Shown here: in pieces, positions 1 through 9,966 of the stretch
Layout of the letters: each line of letters begins with the position of its first letter
How positions within the stretch are numbered: the first letter of the stretch is position 1
Source: Verrucomicrobiaceae bacterium
GTDB lineage: Bacteria; Verrucomicrobiota; Verrucomicrobiia; Verrucomicrobiales; Akkermansiaceae
DNA: 64,000 nt
Direction of reading: 5' to 3'
Assembly: GCA_027486655.1 (NCBI GenBank)
Contig: JAIXOR010000064.1
Location: forward strand, 1 to 64,000
The notes under the pieces: generated by a model
Seen by the model: only the letters and a program-made list of their open reading frames with translations
The model's database searches: none
Told to the model about the DNA's origin: nothing
Position numbers and translations under genes: made by a program

Positions 1-714
1 CGTTTCACCTACCGCATGCACAACCTCTCCGAGTTCATGAAAACCCTGCTCCAGCGCTTCACCCGCTGGTTCAACCGGACCCACGACCGCAGCGGCACCT
101 TGTGGGAAGAGCGCTACAAAAGCGTCATCGTCGAGGACGGCATCGCGGCAAGGACCATGGCCGCCTACATCGACCTCAACCCGGTGCGAGCCGGCATTGT
201 CACTGACCCGGCCGAATACCGCTGGAGCAGCTACGGCGAGGCTGTGGGCGGTGGAGCGAAGGGCAATGGAAAAAAGGCACGCGAAGGCCTGGTCCGAGCC
301 TGCATGAGCCATCACGGTGCCGGTTTTGAAGCCGAGAAATGGAAGGAAGTCTCGCGGATCTATCGACGTGCCCTCGGCCTGGCCCTGGGACGGAAAAGCG
401 GCAACGCGCAGGTGGAAAAAGGCACGGCCGACAAACCTGTTAGAGCACCCATGAACAGCGCCGAAGCCCTCGAAGCCAAGGACAACGGCACCGTGTTGCC
501 AGACCTTGGCATGGCCACCATGCTGCGGCGGCGTGTGAGGTATTTCACAGACGGCGCGGTGATCGGGAGCCGCGGGTTTGTGAACGAAGTATTCGTCGCC
601 TCACGCCACCGCTTCTCCGCAAAGCGCAAGGACGGCGCAAGACGGATGAAGGGAGCAGGTCGCGAAGCGGCGGGGGTTTTGTGGAGCGCGAGGGACTTGC
701 GGGTGCGGGTGTGA
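1..714 (+). CDS. RAYT / IS200-like Y1 transposase, C-terminal part (5' end outside window)
   Basis: The open frame runs in from the left edge, so the N-terminus with the HuH motif is missing. The visible part starts FTYRMHNLSEFMK and contains WFNRTHDRSGTLWEERYKS followed by YIDLNPVRAGIV. Both are conserved blocks of REP-associated tyrosine transposases, and the Tyr of YIDLNPVRA is the probable catalytic tyrosine. These single-strand DNA nucleases mobilise REP-type hairpins. The C-terminal 100 residues are basic (RRRVRYFTDG, SAKRKDGARR) and probably bind DNA. No stop or frameshift interrupts the visible part. It is a plausible source of activity for the non-autonomous elements at 33-36.5 kb and 41.6 kb, but that link is inference. 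Confidence 0.85.
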   Translation, partial: RFTYRMHNLSEFMKTLLQRFTRWFNRTHDRSGTLWEERYKSVIVEDGIAARTMAAYIDLNPVRAGIVTDPAEYRWSSYGEAVGGGAKGNGKKAREGLVRACMSHHGAGFEAEKWKEVSRIYRRALGLALGRKSGNAQVEKGTADKPVRAPMNSAEALEAKDNGTVLPDLGMATMLRRRVRYFTDGAVIGSRGFVNEVFVASRHRFSAKRKDGARRMKGAGREAAGVLWSARDLRVRV

Positions 715-794
715 GGCGAAGGTGGTGAAATTTCTCAACCGGGGATAGCCAGCGGGGATGGGATCGGGTTAAGACCACGGGCGCACCTCCAAAC

Positions 795-2390
795 ATGTCC
801 GCCAAAGCCACTGGGAAAGTAAGCGCCGCCGTGATGGCGAGCCGGGTTTTAGGATTGCTCCGCGAGATGCTGTTCGCCGGGCTCTTTGGCGGCAGCAAAT
901 GGATGGATTGCTTCTATCTCGCATTCCGGGTGCCAAACCTTCTTCGCGATTTGTTCGCGGAAGGCGCCTTGTCTCAGGCGTTCGTCACGACGTTTTCAAA
1001 GAAGCTGAAAGCGGAAGGCGAAGCACCCGCCTGGGCGCTTGCGAACAAGATGATGACGATGGCCGCCGTTTTCATGAGCTTGATCACCTTGGCGGGCATT
1101 CTTGCCGCTCCCTGGATCGTCGATTTTCTGACTTCCCTGTCCCGTTCCGGAACCTCACCACGGACCTACAATCCGGAAGAAATCGGGCTGACGGTGACCA
1201 TGGTGAAAGTCATGTATCCCTTCATCCTTCTTGTATCGCTGGCGGCTCTGGTGATGGGAATGCTCAACGCAAAGAATGTCTTCGGGATGCCGGCTCTCTC
1301 ATCCTGCTTTTTCAATCTCGCCTCGATGATCGGGGGGGCGGCGATCGGTTGGTGGATGGATCCCACCTGGGGAAAGGACAGTCTGATTGGCTTCTCGATC
1401 GGGGTCGTGATCGGCGGAGTGGCGCAGTTGATCTGCCAGTTTCCCGCTTTGGGACGTGTGGGCTACCGATTCAAGGCCGACTTCGGATGGAGGGATGACG
1501 GTGTGCGGCAGATTCTGAAACTGATGGGTCCTGCGGTGATTGCGGCTTCTGCGGTGCAGGTGAATGTGGTGATCAATTCGATGTTTGCCTATGGCGTGGG
1601 CGAGGGTGCGGTGAGCTGGTTGAGCTATGCGTTCCGGCTCATGCAACTGCCAATCGGGGTTTTCGGCGTGGCGGTGGCGACGGTGACCTTGCCCGCGCTG
1701 TCGAGAGCGGCGGTGGGAGGCATCGGGGAGGATTTCAAGCCGACCTTGTCGAAGGGTCTCCGGCTTGTCGCGTTTCTTGTGCTGCCATCGACGATCGGGC
1801 TGGTGATTCTTTCCGGACCGATTGTGAGCGTGCTTTATGAGCGCGGGGCCTTTGATGCGGTGGATCGTGACCAGACCGCGGCCGCACTCCGGGCTTATGG
1901 GTACGGGCTGGTTTTTTACGCCTGGCTGAAGGTCCTGCAGCCCGCATTCTATGCGATCGACCGGCGATGGTTGCCGATGATGGTGAGTTTCCTCTCGCTG
2001 GCGATCAATCTGGGATTCAACTGGTTTTTCGTGTTCGTGCTGCGCTGGGGTCACGAGTCGCTGGCGCTGACCACAAGCATCAGTGCGACGATCAATTTCG
2101 TCATTCTTTACGTGGCGATGAGGAAGTTTGCCGGAGATCCCGGGACAGGGGTTCTGCTCGCATCCCTGGTGAAACTGCTGTTGGCCGGAGCGGTCATGGG
2201 AGCGGTCTGTCATGGGGCAAACCACTACTTCTTCATGGATCCGGCGCATCTTCCATTCTGGCTGCGGGCCGGGGGGCTGGCGGTGACGATGGGGGTAGCG
2301 GCAGTGGTTTACTTCGCCGCGGCGAAGCTGCTGAAGGTAGGCGAGGCAAACGACGCCATGGAGATGGTGATGAAGCGGCTGAGGCGCTAG
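795..2390 (+). CDS. murJ: MurJ lipid II flippase
   Basis: A 531-residue polytopic membrane protein with about 14 hydrophobic segments, the usual size for MurJ/MviN. The N-terminus carries the family signature around residues 12-60 (SRVLGLLREMLFA, then PNLLRDLFAEGALSQAFV). MurJ flips the lipid-linked peptidoglycan precursor lipid II across the inner membrane. The gene lies 80 nt after the transposase and converges with the permease gene, with only three bases between the two stop codons and so no room for a separate terminator. The ATG at 795 has no Shine-Dalgarno sequence, as is general in this window. Confidence 0.95.
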   Translation: MSAKATGKVSAAVMASRVLGLLREMLFAGLFGGSKWMDCFYLAFRVPNLLRDLFAEGALSQAFVTTFSKKLKAEGEAPAWALANKMMTMAAVFMSLITLAGILAAPWIVDFLTSLSRSGTSPRTYNPEEIGLTVTMVKVMYPFILLVSLAALVMGMLNAKNVFGMPALSSCFFNLASMIGGAAIGWWMDPTWGKDSLIGFSIGVVIGGVAQLICQFPALGRVGYRFKADFGWRDDGVRQILKLMGPAVIAASAVQVNVVINSMFAYGVGEGAVSWLSYAFRLMQLPIGVFGVAVATVTLPALSRAAVGGIGEDFKPTLSKGLRLVAFLVLPSTIGLVILSGPIVSVLYERGAFDAVDRDQTAAALRAYGYGLVFYAWLKVLQPAFYAIDRRWLPMMVSFLSLAINLGFNWFFVFVLRWGHESLALTTSISATINFVILYVAMRKFAGDPGTGVLLASLVKLLLAGAVMGAVCHGANHYFFMDPAHLPFWLRAGGLAVTMGVAAVVYFAAAKLLKVGEANDAMEMVMKRLRR

Positions 2391-2393
2391 AGT

Positions 2394-3584
2394 TCACCCG
2401 CGCTGGATGAGCCAGCCGATGAGCATGACCTGCGGAACTGTTAGAAAAGGCAGGGAGAGAGCGGTGATCCAGGAGCGGGTGGTGTCGCGCAGGCTCATGA
2501 TCTCCGTGTAATCGGTGGCGGCACCCGCCATCAGGAAGACAAAGGCATTGCCGGGTGCTTGGGCGCGGGTGAGGAGGTCGGCCGCAATGGGCGAGGATCC
2601 TTCGGAGCACACTTCGATGACGGTGGTGGCGAGCAACGTGAGGAAAAGTCCCGCGATGGAGGGTCCGAAGTATTGTTGAAAAACGCCGATCGGCACGAAG
2701 GCGCGGATCAAACCGGTGAGCACGAATCCGAACAAGACCCACCGAAGCACCATTTTCGACCCGGAGAATCCTTCCCGTGCGAGATTGAGAAAGTTCTTCC
2801 ACGAGGGATTGAGGGATCGTGCCACTTCGGCGATGGCGGGGCGGAAGCGGAAGTCTGCCGGCAGGTCGATCGAGTTCGGGTTGGCGGGCAGTTGGCCGGA
2901 TTGCACAAGTCGGTCGGTGATCCAACCGGTGACGAGTGCGACGACCATGGAAAGGAGGATGAACGCGAGCATCCATTTCCATCCGATGAGTGCGGCGAGG
3001 ATCAGCGTGAGTGAGAGCGAGTTCCAAGGGCTGGCGATGAGGAAGGCGAGGGTTTGTCCGGGTGAGGCACCGCGTTTGTAGAGGCTCATGCCGACCATGA
3101 GGATGCCGTGGTTGCAGAGGTCTAACAGGACCCCCGCTCCGATGGCGCGGAGCAGTCCGGAGAGCGAGCCGCCGCGGCCGAGCGCGGCGGCGACGAGTTC
3201 CTTGGGCACACGGCCGATCACGGCGACGGCGGCGATCCCGGCAAGGAGGCCCCACCAGGATTTCATGAAGAGCTCGTGGCAGGTGTGTCCGAAGACATGG
3301 AGGGCATGCGGAGCCGAGGGCAGGGCGAAATGGAGGGCGATCCCGGCCACGAAGACCGCGAGGGAGCCCCAGAGCAGGAAATCCGTGCGGCTTGCATTTC
3401 CTCCGCCGCAGCATGAGGCAGAAGGCGGTCCTCCGCAGCAGGCAGGGGCAGCTGTCTCGCGGGGGGAAAGCATGGGACGAACCTCAGACGGAACGGGTGG
3501 TGGCGAGAGTTTGAGGAAGGAACGCCTCAACGCATCGCGATCGCGATCATCCTTCGAAGGGGGTTTGGAACAGCAGTCCGACAT
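2394..3584 (-). CDS. UPF0718 (YraQ/DUF318-type) permease with Cys-rich N-terminus
   Basis: A 396-residue membrane protein. After an approximately 75-residue soluble N-terminus come about eight hydrophobic segments with the family's typical features (LDLCNHGILMVGMSLYKRGAS, FLIASPWNSLSLT, EVCSEGSSPIAADLL, FLMAGAATDYTEI). Relatives include permeases of unknown substrate and ArsP-type organoarsenical exporters. The N-terminus has three Cys-Cys pairs: MSDCC at the very start, ACCGG near residue 49 and SCCGGG near residue 57. These look like soft-metal or metalloid ligands. The first Cys pair lies right after the initiator Met, which supports the ATG at 3584. Substrate is not determinable from sequence; metal or metalloid export is inference. 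Confidence 0.8.
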   Translation of the reverse strand: MSDCCSKPPSKDDRDRDALRRSFLKLSPPPVPSEVRPMLSPRETAAPACCGGPPSASCCGGGNASRTDFLLWGSLAVFVAGIALHFALPSAPHALHVFGHTCHELFMKSWWGLLAGIAAVAVIGRVPKELVAAALGRGGSLSGLLRAIGAGVLLDLCNHGILMVGMSLYKRGASPGQTLAFLIASPWNSLSLTLILAALIGWKWMLAFILLSMVVALVTGWITDRLVQSGQLPANPNSIDLPADFRFRPAIAEVARSLNPSWKNFLNLAREGFSGSKMVLRWVLFGFVLTGLIRAFVPIGVFQQYFGPSIAGLFLTLLATTVIEVCSEGSSPIAADLLTRAQAPGNAFVFLMAGAATDYTEIMSLRDTTRSWITALSLPFLTVPQVMLIGWLIQRG

Positions 3585-3672
3585 GAGGTCACGGGCAGCC
3601 TACGGCGGATGGAACGTCATGTCCAACCGATGTCCGAATCGGATGGCGGAGTGGTCCGCGATTCATTAATCC

Positions 3673-4689
3673 ATGGCCATGAATGCCGCACTTGAGGCCA
3701 TGATGCTTTTGTTTTCCGGGGTGGATGGCCCGGGGATGCCGGAGCGTGCCGTGTTTCTGGGAGCGCGAGTCCACAGGGATCTGTCGAATTGGCCGGACCT
3801 CGTCGGATGGCAGCCATTCAAGCCTGCTGCGGACGAATGGGACCGTGCAGGGCTGCGGCGGGTGGAGGATGTGCCAGACGGGTTGTGGCCGGTGGTCCTT
3901 GTGTTGCCTGGGAAATCGCGCGACGAGACGCTGGCTTGGTTTGCCATGGCCTGGGAACGCTTGGAACCCGGCGGACGCCTGGTCGTGGCGATGCCGAACA
4001 CGGCGGGTGCCGGGCGGTTTGAGAAGGAACTCGCGCAGGCCGCGGGGAATATTGAATCGATCCAAAAGCACAAATGCCGTGCCTTTCATGCGGTGAAACA
4101 CGCGGCGCACGACAGCGCCATTTTCCAATCGTGGAAATCGCTGGGCGGGATCCGGGAGATTCCGGGGACCGGGTTTGTCACCACGGCCGGCATCTTCAGC
4201 GCGGACCACATCGATCCGGGCTCGCGTTTGCTGGCGGAGCACCTCCCCGCAAATGTGAGGGGACGTGTGGCTGATCTGGGCGCGGGCTGGGGATACCTAA
4301 CAGACGCCGTGCTGCGCCGTTGTTCCGGGATTGAAAGCATCGACCTTTATGAGGCGGACAGCAGGGCATTGGCATGTGCGGAGCGGAATCTGGCAGGTCA
4401 CGCCCGGGACATCCGCTATCGCTGGACCGATGTGACCGCGGGTGTGGCGGATGGTTATGATGCGATTCTGAGCAATCCGCCTTTCCACACCGGGCAGGTG
4501 ACCGATGTGGATCTGGGGCAGACGTTTCTGCGGGTGGCGGCGGAGGGCCTGAGGCGGGGTGGCCGTCTGATGGTGGTGGCCAACCGGCAACTGCCCTACG
4601 AAGGCACGCTGGAATCGCTGCACATGGCGTGGCGCAAGGTTGCCGAAGACTCGACCTACAAGCTGTTGTTTGCCGAGAAGCGGCGCTGA
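3673..4689 (+). CDS. rsmC: RsmC-like 16S rRNA (guanine-N2) methyltransferase
   Basis: A 338-residue protein with the two-domain layout of RsmC/RlmG methyltransferases. The degenerate N-terminal half spans about residues 1-170. The catalytic C-terminal half has the SAM-binding motif VADLGAGWGYLTDAVL and the amino-methyltransferase motif SNPPFHTG. The NPPF tetrapeptide marks exocyclic-amine methylation, here most likely the N2 of a small-subunit rRNA guanine. It is divergent from the permease gene, with an 88-nt intergenic region, and converges with the CotH gene, leaving six bases between the stops. A second in-frame ATG two codons downstream is an equally possible start. Confidence 0.88.
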   Translation: MAMNAALEAMMLLFSGVDGPGMPERAVFLGARVHRDLSNWPDLVGWQPFKPAADEWDRAGLRRVEDVPDGLWPVVLVLPGKSRDETLAWFAMAWERLEPGGRLVVAMPNTAGAGRFEKELAQAAGNIESIQKHKCRAFHAVKHAAHDSAIFQSWKSLGGIREIPGTGFVTTAGIFSADHIDPGSRLLAEHLPANVRGRVADLGAGWGYLTDAVLRRCSGIESIDLYEADSRALACAERNLAGHARDIRYRWTDVTAGVADGYDAILSNPPFHTGQVTDVDLGQTFLRVAAEGLRRGGRLMVVANRQLPYEGTLESLHMAWRKVAEDSTYKLLFAEKRR

Positions 4690-4695
4690 TGCGGA

Positions 4696-7600
4696 TCAGG
4701 GTTCGGTTTCGCGGACGACCATCCGGAAGAACCCTTCGCCACCGGACATGGGGACCGAAGAGGCGCGCTGCTGCGTTCCACCGGAAGAGCCGAGGGCCGC
4801 GCTGGGGATTGCGGTCCATGAGCCTGGTGACAGATCGGGCGAATGCTCGATGCGGACGATGGCTCCCGGGCGATCGGTGCGGAATCCGTAGTTGAGCGTG
4901 GCCTGGTTTCCATCGATGGCCATGATGAACGGCGGGGAGGCGTCGTGGGAAGCGGCGGGCGAACCGAGTGCGTATTCGACCAGGTTGCTGCGGCCGTCGA
5001 GGTCCGGATCGTCGTTGGGGCCCTGCTGCCCGGAAGCGAGCCCGGACGAGGCGATCCACGTGGCGAAGGTGGAGCCGGGAATCCCTGAGCCCGGGCTGGC
5101 GGTGGCGGAGCCCCAGTTGGCGGAATCGTTTCCGTATTCGTGGAGGGCGAGTTTCTGGAGCGAGGGGCCGGTGCCATCAGGAGGGGCGGGCCATGGGAAG
5201 TCGTCATCGAAGTTCACGCGATCGATGCGGATGTATTGGGTGACGTTGAAGGCATCCACGCCGCCGGGTTTGGCGATCTGGACGGTTTCGCCGCCGTTGT
5301 CGAGGCTGCCCGTGGTCCACTGGAAGCGGCGGAGTCCTGGAAGCGCGCCGAAGGTATTCTGGAACGAGGTGGTGTTGCGGGTGAGGATGATGCGTTCTCC
5401 GGCGGCCATGGTGATGGCGGAAGCTCCGGAGGGGAACTCGTAATCGACGCCGTCCGTGATGCGCCAGGGTTTGAGTTTCACCGAATCGTAGAGGGTGACG
5501 GGGCTGTCGCTGATGTTGCGGAGCTCGATGTATTCATCGTTATCACCGCTGCCGGGCGGGTTGTACATGATTTCCGAAATCACGATCGGCCCGACGCGCG
5601 GATTGCTGTTAGGAGCCGAAGGTGTGGGCATCTGCATGGCCACGAAGTTGTAGGAGTCTGTGGAGGGCTTGTAGTAGGCGCCGAGCGTCTCGCCCTCGGT
5701 GGAAGCCCCGAACTCCTCCTTGGACTGGTAGTCGGTGAGTTCGTCATTGACCGCCGAGCTGAGGTAGACGGTTTCCCCGATATCGCTGAGGGCGAAGGAG
5801 GTGACCTTGTTCACATCGACGCTGGTGGCACCGAAATTGAGATCCTCGCGGAAGGTGGTGAATCCGCCGGGCGGGAGGATGGTTCCCGCGGGGATGCGGT
5901 ACTTCGAGAGGTTGGTGGCGTCGTCGCTGAGGAACCAGCCGCTGATGTCGATGGGCTGGCGGGTGCGGTTGTGGAGTTCGATCCAGTCCGCGGCGCTGCC
6001 GGAGTTGGCGAGGATTTCGTTGACGACGACCGTCTCGCCGATCGTGAAGGGGTAGTCCAACAACTGATAGATATAACCGGCGCCGCGGTCGGCGATGGTG
6101 GCATCCGGGTCCGGAGCATGGGAGGGGTCTCCGGAATCGATGGCAGGCGAATCAGCGAGGAGCTGGAAGTTGAGGACGACGGGGTCGGCGAAGCGGGGAT
6201 CCGCAAGCAGGTTGTTCGATCCGGCGAGGGCGATGGTGTCGCTGAGAGACCAGGAGGTATTGACGGTGGAGAAGGCATCCACGGTGACGGGAGGAGTGCT
6301 GGCCTTGGAGATGATCGTGTGGGTGATATCCGCGCTGCCGCCGCCGTCGCCGAAGTTCTTTTCGTAGATCGCCACGCCGGTGGTGCAGTTGGCGAAGGTG
6401 TTCTGATCGATGAGGGCGTGGGATCCGGTGTCCTTGATGCCGACGCCGAGGCTGCAGCCGACGACGAGGTTGCGGCGCAGGGTGACGGTGGAGGCCTGGC
6501 CGACGGAGAATCCCTTGTCGGAGTTGTAGTAGATCAGGTTGCGCTGGATGAGGACGTTCGAGCAGGCCTCGCCCACGTCGATGCCGTCGCTGTTAGATCC
6601 CTGGAACCGATAGATGCGGCAGTCCTCGATGAGTCCGTTTGGGACGCCGTCGTAGTCGATGGCGTCGGTATCCGGCTGGTTGTTGCCGAGGAAGGTGCAG
6701 CGCTGGGTGACGGCGAGGCCTTGTTTGATGTTGATGCAGTCACCGGTGAAGGGATTCTGGAGGGTGCTGTCCCTGAGGGTGGTGGATCCACCGCGGCAGA
6801 AGACGGGGCCTTCGGATTCGCGGATGTCGATGAAGTCGAGGGTGAGCGTGGCGTTGAGGCCGGAGATGGCGTAGGGGTATTTGGTGGGATCGAAGCATTT
6901 GGTGGCGCGTCGGATCACCAGGTGGGCGAGGGCGGAGGGCAGGGCGGGGTTTTCAAAACTGATACCGCCCCAGCGTGCGGAGTTGCGGCCGTCGATGGTG
7001 ACGGGTTGGGCGGCGGTGCCTTCGATGAGGAGGCGGCCCTGGACGCGGAGGTTGCGTTTCTCCATCATGCGGAGGTTGACGCCTGCCGGGATGGTTAGGG
7101 TGACGCCTGGTGGCACGATGAGATCCTCGGTGACCACGTAGGGGGATGCGCTGGCGGAGAGGGTGGTGTCCTGAGTGAGGGTGCCGCCGATGAGCGTCTC
7201 CGCGATGGGGGTGAAGGTGGCGGTGATGGTCTGGGCTCCGGTGACGGAGAGGCTGGTGCTTTCTCCCCCGGTGGCGCCGGTCCAACCGCTGAAGGCGAAG
7301 CCCGGCGCAGGGATGGCCTGGAGGGTGAAGTCGATGTTGGGGAAGACCTTGAAGGTGGAGGGCTGGACGGGGACCCCCTGGACGAGGACCGTTCCGGAAC
7401 CGCTGGTGGCGAGAGTGAGATTGACGGCGGAAGAGACGCCGAGCTGGGCGACGATCTCGGCATGGACGTTCGCCGCGCGGTTGGTGGCGAAGTTGAGAGC
7501 GCTGGTGATGCCGGCTGCGCGGGACGAGGCGGTCATGCCACTGGAGGCGGCGTTGCCTGTCCACCAGCGGGCTTCATGGCGGGCCACTTCGGTGGAGGAG

Positions 7601-9966
7601 ATCTCGTTGGCGAGTTGATTGACGATGCCTTGGACGCGGCTGGTGGTGAAGGTGCCGGCCATGTGGGCGGCGTAGCGTTGGGCGAGGCGTTGTTTGAAGC
7701 CGGGGTTGAGCTTGAGGCGCTTGAGCACATCTTCATTGGCGAGCATGTCCGCGAGGACGGCGCCGGTGGTGCTGGAGAGCGTGCGGTCCATGTCGGTGAG
7801 GAACCATTTCCATTTGGCACCGGCTTTCTTTTCCTTCCAGAACTCGCGGTTGTGGAACCAGGACGAGTTGTTTCCGTAGGATTCCGCGATCACGAAGTCC
7901 ATGAAGCTGTCCACGTCGATGCGCGATTCGACGAAGGCCCAGTTCGCCGGAAGGGTGAGATCGGCGGTGTTGATGAAGTTCATGAACTCCAGCCAATCGA
8001 CCGAGTCGCCCGAATCCACGCCGAGAGTGACGGTATTGCTGGTGATGTGACCGTAGAGAAGGTGGTCCACTTTGCCTGGCGGGATGTGATACTTCTGGGT
8101 GAACCAGGTGTCGTCCCAGCGTTCGCGGACGTCGTGGAGGCCGTAGTATTGGCCATTGATGAAGACCACGCTTGGCCGGTAGTCGGCGGTGTCCACCTTC
8201 ATGAATCCCTGGGCGAGCTTGGGCCAGAGGCAGTCACGCAGCATTTCATTGGCCCAGCGGTCGCCGCCATCGCGGAAGGTGAGCGCGGTGTGGATGGGGA
8301 TGCCACCGGCCGGGAAAAGGTTGTATTTGATCTCGTCGTCGCCGTATTTGCCGCGGACGGCGAGGTTGAGTGCTTTTTGCGGGTGGACCCAGTTGTTTTC
8401 GCCACCGATGCGGATGCCTGCATTGGCGCGGAAGGATGTGCCATCGGCAGCAAAGAACTCCACGTGTCCCGGGGCGTCCTTGCCCTTGTAAACATCGCGG
8501 TAACCGAGAGCGGAGAAGGTGGTGCTGCTGACCGGTTGTTCGTGCTGGTTTTCGTAGATCCCGATGGTGTTGCCGAAGAGGGTCTCCGGATCGGCGACGA
8601 CCGAGACGTAAGGCAGGGAGCCTTGGGTATCGTTGATGAAGTAGGTGCGGGTGAGGATGGGCCCGGGAGCCTTGCCAGCCTCGAAGCAGCGTGCGCGAAG
8701 GACGGTGGTGGCGGTGAAGGAGAAGGGCGTGGTGTAAAGGGGTGAGCTGGTGGTGGGATTGGAGCCGTCGAGCGTGTAGCGGATCTGTCCGGAGGGGGCG
8801 GAGAGGGAAACCGATCGAGATCCGGTGTAAACCCCGCCTGCAAGTGAGGCGGAGACGGAGGTTCCCTTGACCCTTACGTCATCCACGGTTCCGGTCGTGT
8901 TTTCAGCGGCGGGGGTGGGCTCGGCGAACTGCCGCCAGGCGGACGAGGCATCGCGGCCCAAGGAAACATCCGAGACCTGTTGGGTGTAGGAAATGGTGTC
9001 GAGCGTGGTGGCGGAGTAGGAGTTTCCGGTGACGGCGAGGTCGAAGCTGACGTCCGAGCTGTCCGGGGCGGCCTGGTGGACCTCCACGGCGATCACGTTG
9101 TTTCCGGGGACGAGGCGACTCGCCGGCACGTTGTAGGCGAAGAAGGTGTTTTCATCGGCACCTCCGACTGTGGCGGATGAAAGTGTCTGGTATGTGGGCT
9201 CAGTGAGAGCCATGTTTCGCCGGAAAACCTCGGTGCCGTTGAGGTAAACGACGGCTCCGTCATCGACGAGGATGTTGAAGGTGAGTCCCTGATAGATGGC
9301 GGGGTTGGAGACGGAGAAGGTGTGGCGGAAGTAGGTGGTCCGGTGTTTGGAGGTCGCGCTGGGACCAAAGCTGACAGTGGTCTGCGGCGAGTCGCCGTAG
9401 CCGAGCTCGGATGGCCCGCTGGCCCAGGAGGAATCATCAAATGAAGGAAAACGCCATTGGGTTCCCTGGTCGCTGCCATCGTCTTTGTATTTCCAAATCG
9501 AGGCATTGGCCGGGACCGGCACTGCGGAGCGAACGAGCGTCGTCGGGGTGGTGGCGGTGACCTGGGTGAGCAGGAGCGTCTCCCCTTCGGAAGCGAGCGA
9601 GAAATTGGTGTGATAGCGCTCGGTGGTGAAGTCGCGCCAAGGCCAGTATCCCCTCGGAAAAACCTGCCCGGGGATGGCGTCATGCCCATCCGCCATGACC
9701 ATCAGGAAACCGTTGGCAGGGATGCTCGCGGTGGCTGGAAACGGCCATTTGTATGGATTGGCCGGATCGTCGCTGAGGTAATGGTTCGCAAGGCTCACGG
9801 AAGCCCCGGTGGTGTTTTTCAGTTCGATCCAGTCCGGATAGTCGTCGAAATCCACGATATCGGGAAACGACCGGGTGTTGGAGGCGAGGAACTCGTTGAT
9901 CCGGACCTGGGCGGAAGCCTCAAGGCCGCAGAACGCCAGAATGCACAAAGGAAAAAGGGTTTTCAT
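4696..9966 (-). CDS. Giant secreted CotH-kinase / lamin-tail / beta-helix protein
   Basis: About 1,756 residues from the ATG at 9966, which gives the signal peptide MKTLFPLCILAFCGLEASAQ; a longer frame adds 13 unlikely residues. In order: a lamin-tail domain (VRINEFLASN, about 21-110); a beta-sandwich stretch; a chitobiase C-terminal-like module (YTLDGSNPTTSSPLY, about 400); a CotH kinase-like domain (GQYYGLHDVRERWDD near 605, WKWFLTDMDRTL near 722); an InlB-type repeat (FSGWTG near 892); a right-handed beta-helix near 1000-1230 (SDGIDVGEACSNVLIQRN); and two more lamin-tail domains near 1318 and 1468. CotH proteins phosphorylate protein in spore coats; the bacterial surface role here is unknown. 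It is divergent from VTC-domain and DUF4956 genes, a grouping found in many bacteria. Confidence 0.9.
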   Translation of the reverse strand: MKTLFPLCILAFCGLEASAQVRINEFLASNTRSFPDIVDFDDYPDWIELKNTTGASVSLANHYLSDDPANPYKWPFPATASIPANGFLMVMADGHDAIPGQVFPRGYWPWRDFTTERYHTNFSLASEGETLLLTQVTATTPTTLVRSAVPVPANASIWKYKDDGSDQGTQWRFPSFDDSSWASGPSELGYGDSPQTTVSFGPSATSKHRTTYFRHTFSVSNPAIYQGLTFNILVDDGAVVYLNGTEVFRRNMALTEPTYQTLSSATVGGADENTFFAYNVPASRLVPGNNVIAVEVHQAAPDSSDVSFDLAVTGNSYSATTLDTISYTQQVSDVSLGRDASSAWRQFAEPTPAAENTTGTVDDVRVKGTSVSASLAGGVYTGSRSVSLSAPSGQIRYTLDGSNPTTSSPLYTTPFSFTATTVLRARCFEAGKAPGPILTRTYFINDTQGSLPYVSVVADPETLFGNTIGIYENQHEQPVSSTTFSALGYRDVYKGKDAPGHVEFFAADGTSFRANAGIRIGGENNWVHPQKALNLAVRGKYGDDEIKYNLFPAGGIPIHTALTFRDGGDRWANEMLRDCLWPKLAQGFMKVDTADYRPSVVFINGQYYGLHDVRERWDDTWFTQKYHIPPGKVDHLLYGHITSNTVTLGVDSGDSVDWLEFMNFINTADLTLPANWAFVESRIDVDSFMDFVIAESYGNNSSWFHNREFWKEKKAGAKWKWFLTDMDRTLSSTTGAVLADMLANEDVLKRLKLNPGFKQRLAQRYAAHMAGTFTTSRVQGIVNQLANEISSTEVARHEARWWTGNAASSGMTASSRAAGITSALNFATNRAANVHAEIVAQLGVSSAVNLTLATSGSGTVLVQGVPVQPSTFKVFPNIDFTLQAIPAPGFAFSGWTGATGGESTSLSVTGAQTITATFTPIAETLIGGTLTQDTTLSASASPYVVTEDLIVPPGVTLTIPAGVNLRMMEKRNLRVQGRLLIEGTAAQPVTIDGRNSARWGGISFENPALPSALAHLVIRRATKCFDPTKYPYAISGLNATLTLDFIDIRESEGPVFCRGGSTTLRDSTLQNPFTGDCINIKQGLAVTQRCTFLGNNQPDTDAIDYDGVPNGLIEDCRIYRFQGSNSDGIDVGEACSNVLIQRNLIYYNSDKGFSVGQASTVTLRRNLVVGCSLGVGIKDTGSHALIDQNTFANCTTGVAIYEKNFGDGGGSADITHTIISKASTPPVTVDAFSTVNTSWSLSDTIALAGSNNLLADPRFADPVVLNFQLLADSPAIDSGDPSHAPDPDATIADRGAGYIYQLLDYPFTIGETVVVNEILANSGSAADWIELHNRTRQPIDISGWFLSDDATNLSKYRIPAGTILPPGGFTTFREDLNFGATSVDVNKVTSFALSDIGETVYLSSAVNDELTDYQSKEEFGASTEGETLGAYYKPSTDSYNFVAMQMPTPSAPNSNPRVGPIVISEIMYNPPGSGDNDEYIELRNISDSPVTLYDSVKLKPWRITDGVDYEFPSGASAITMAAGERIILTRNTTSFQNTFGALPGLRRFQWTTGSLDNGGETVQIAKPGGVDAFNVTQYIRIDRVNFDDDFPWPAPPDGTGPSLQKLALHEYGNDSANWGSATASPGSGIPGSTFATWIASSGLASGQQGPNDDPDLDGRSNLVEYALGSPAASHDASPPFIMAIDGNQATLNYGFRTDRPGAIVRIEHSPDLSPGSWTAIPSAALGSSGGTQQRASSVPMSGGEGFFRMVVRETEP

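Noticed and set aside
5140-7098. Plus-strand 652-codon open frame antisense to the CotH protein gene
   Set aside because: High-GC shadow frame: Gly/Glu/Asp/Val-rich translation without domains, opposite a gene with clear domains.
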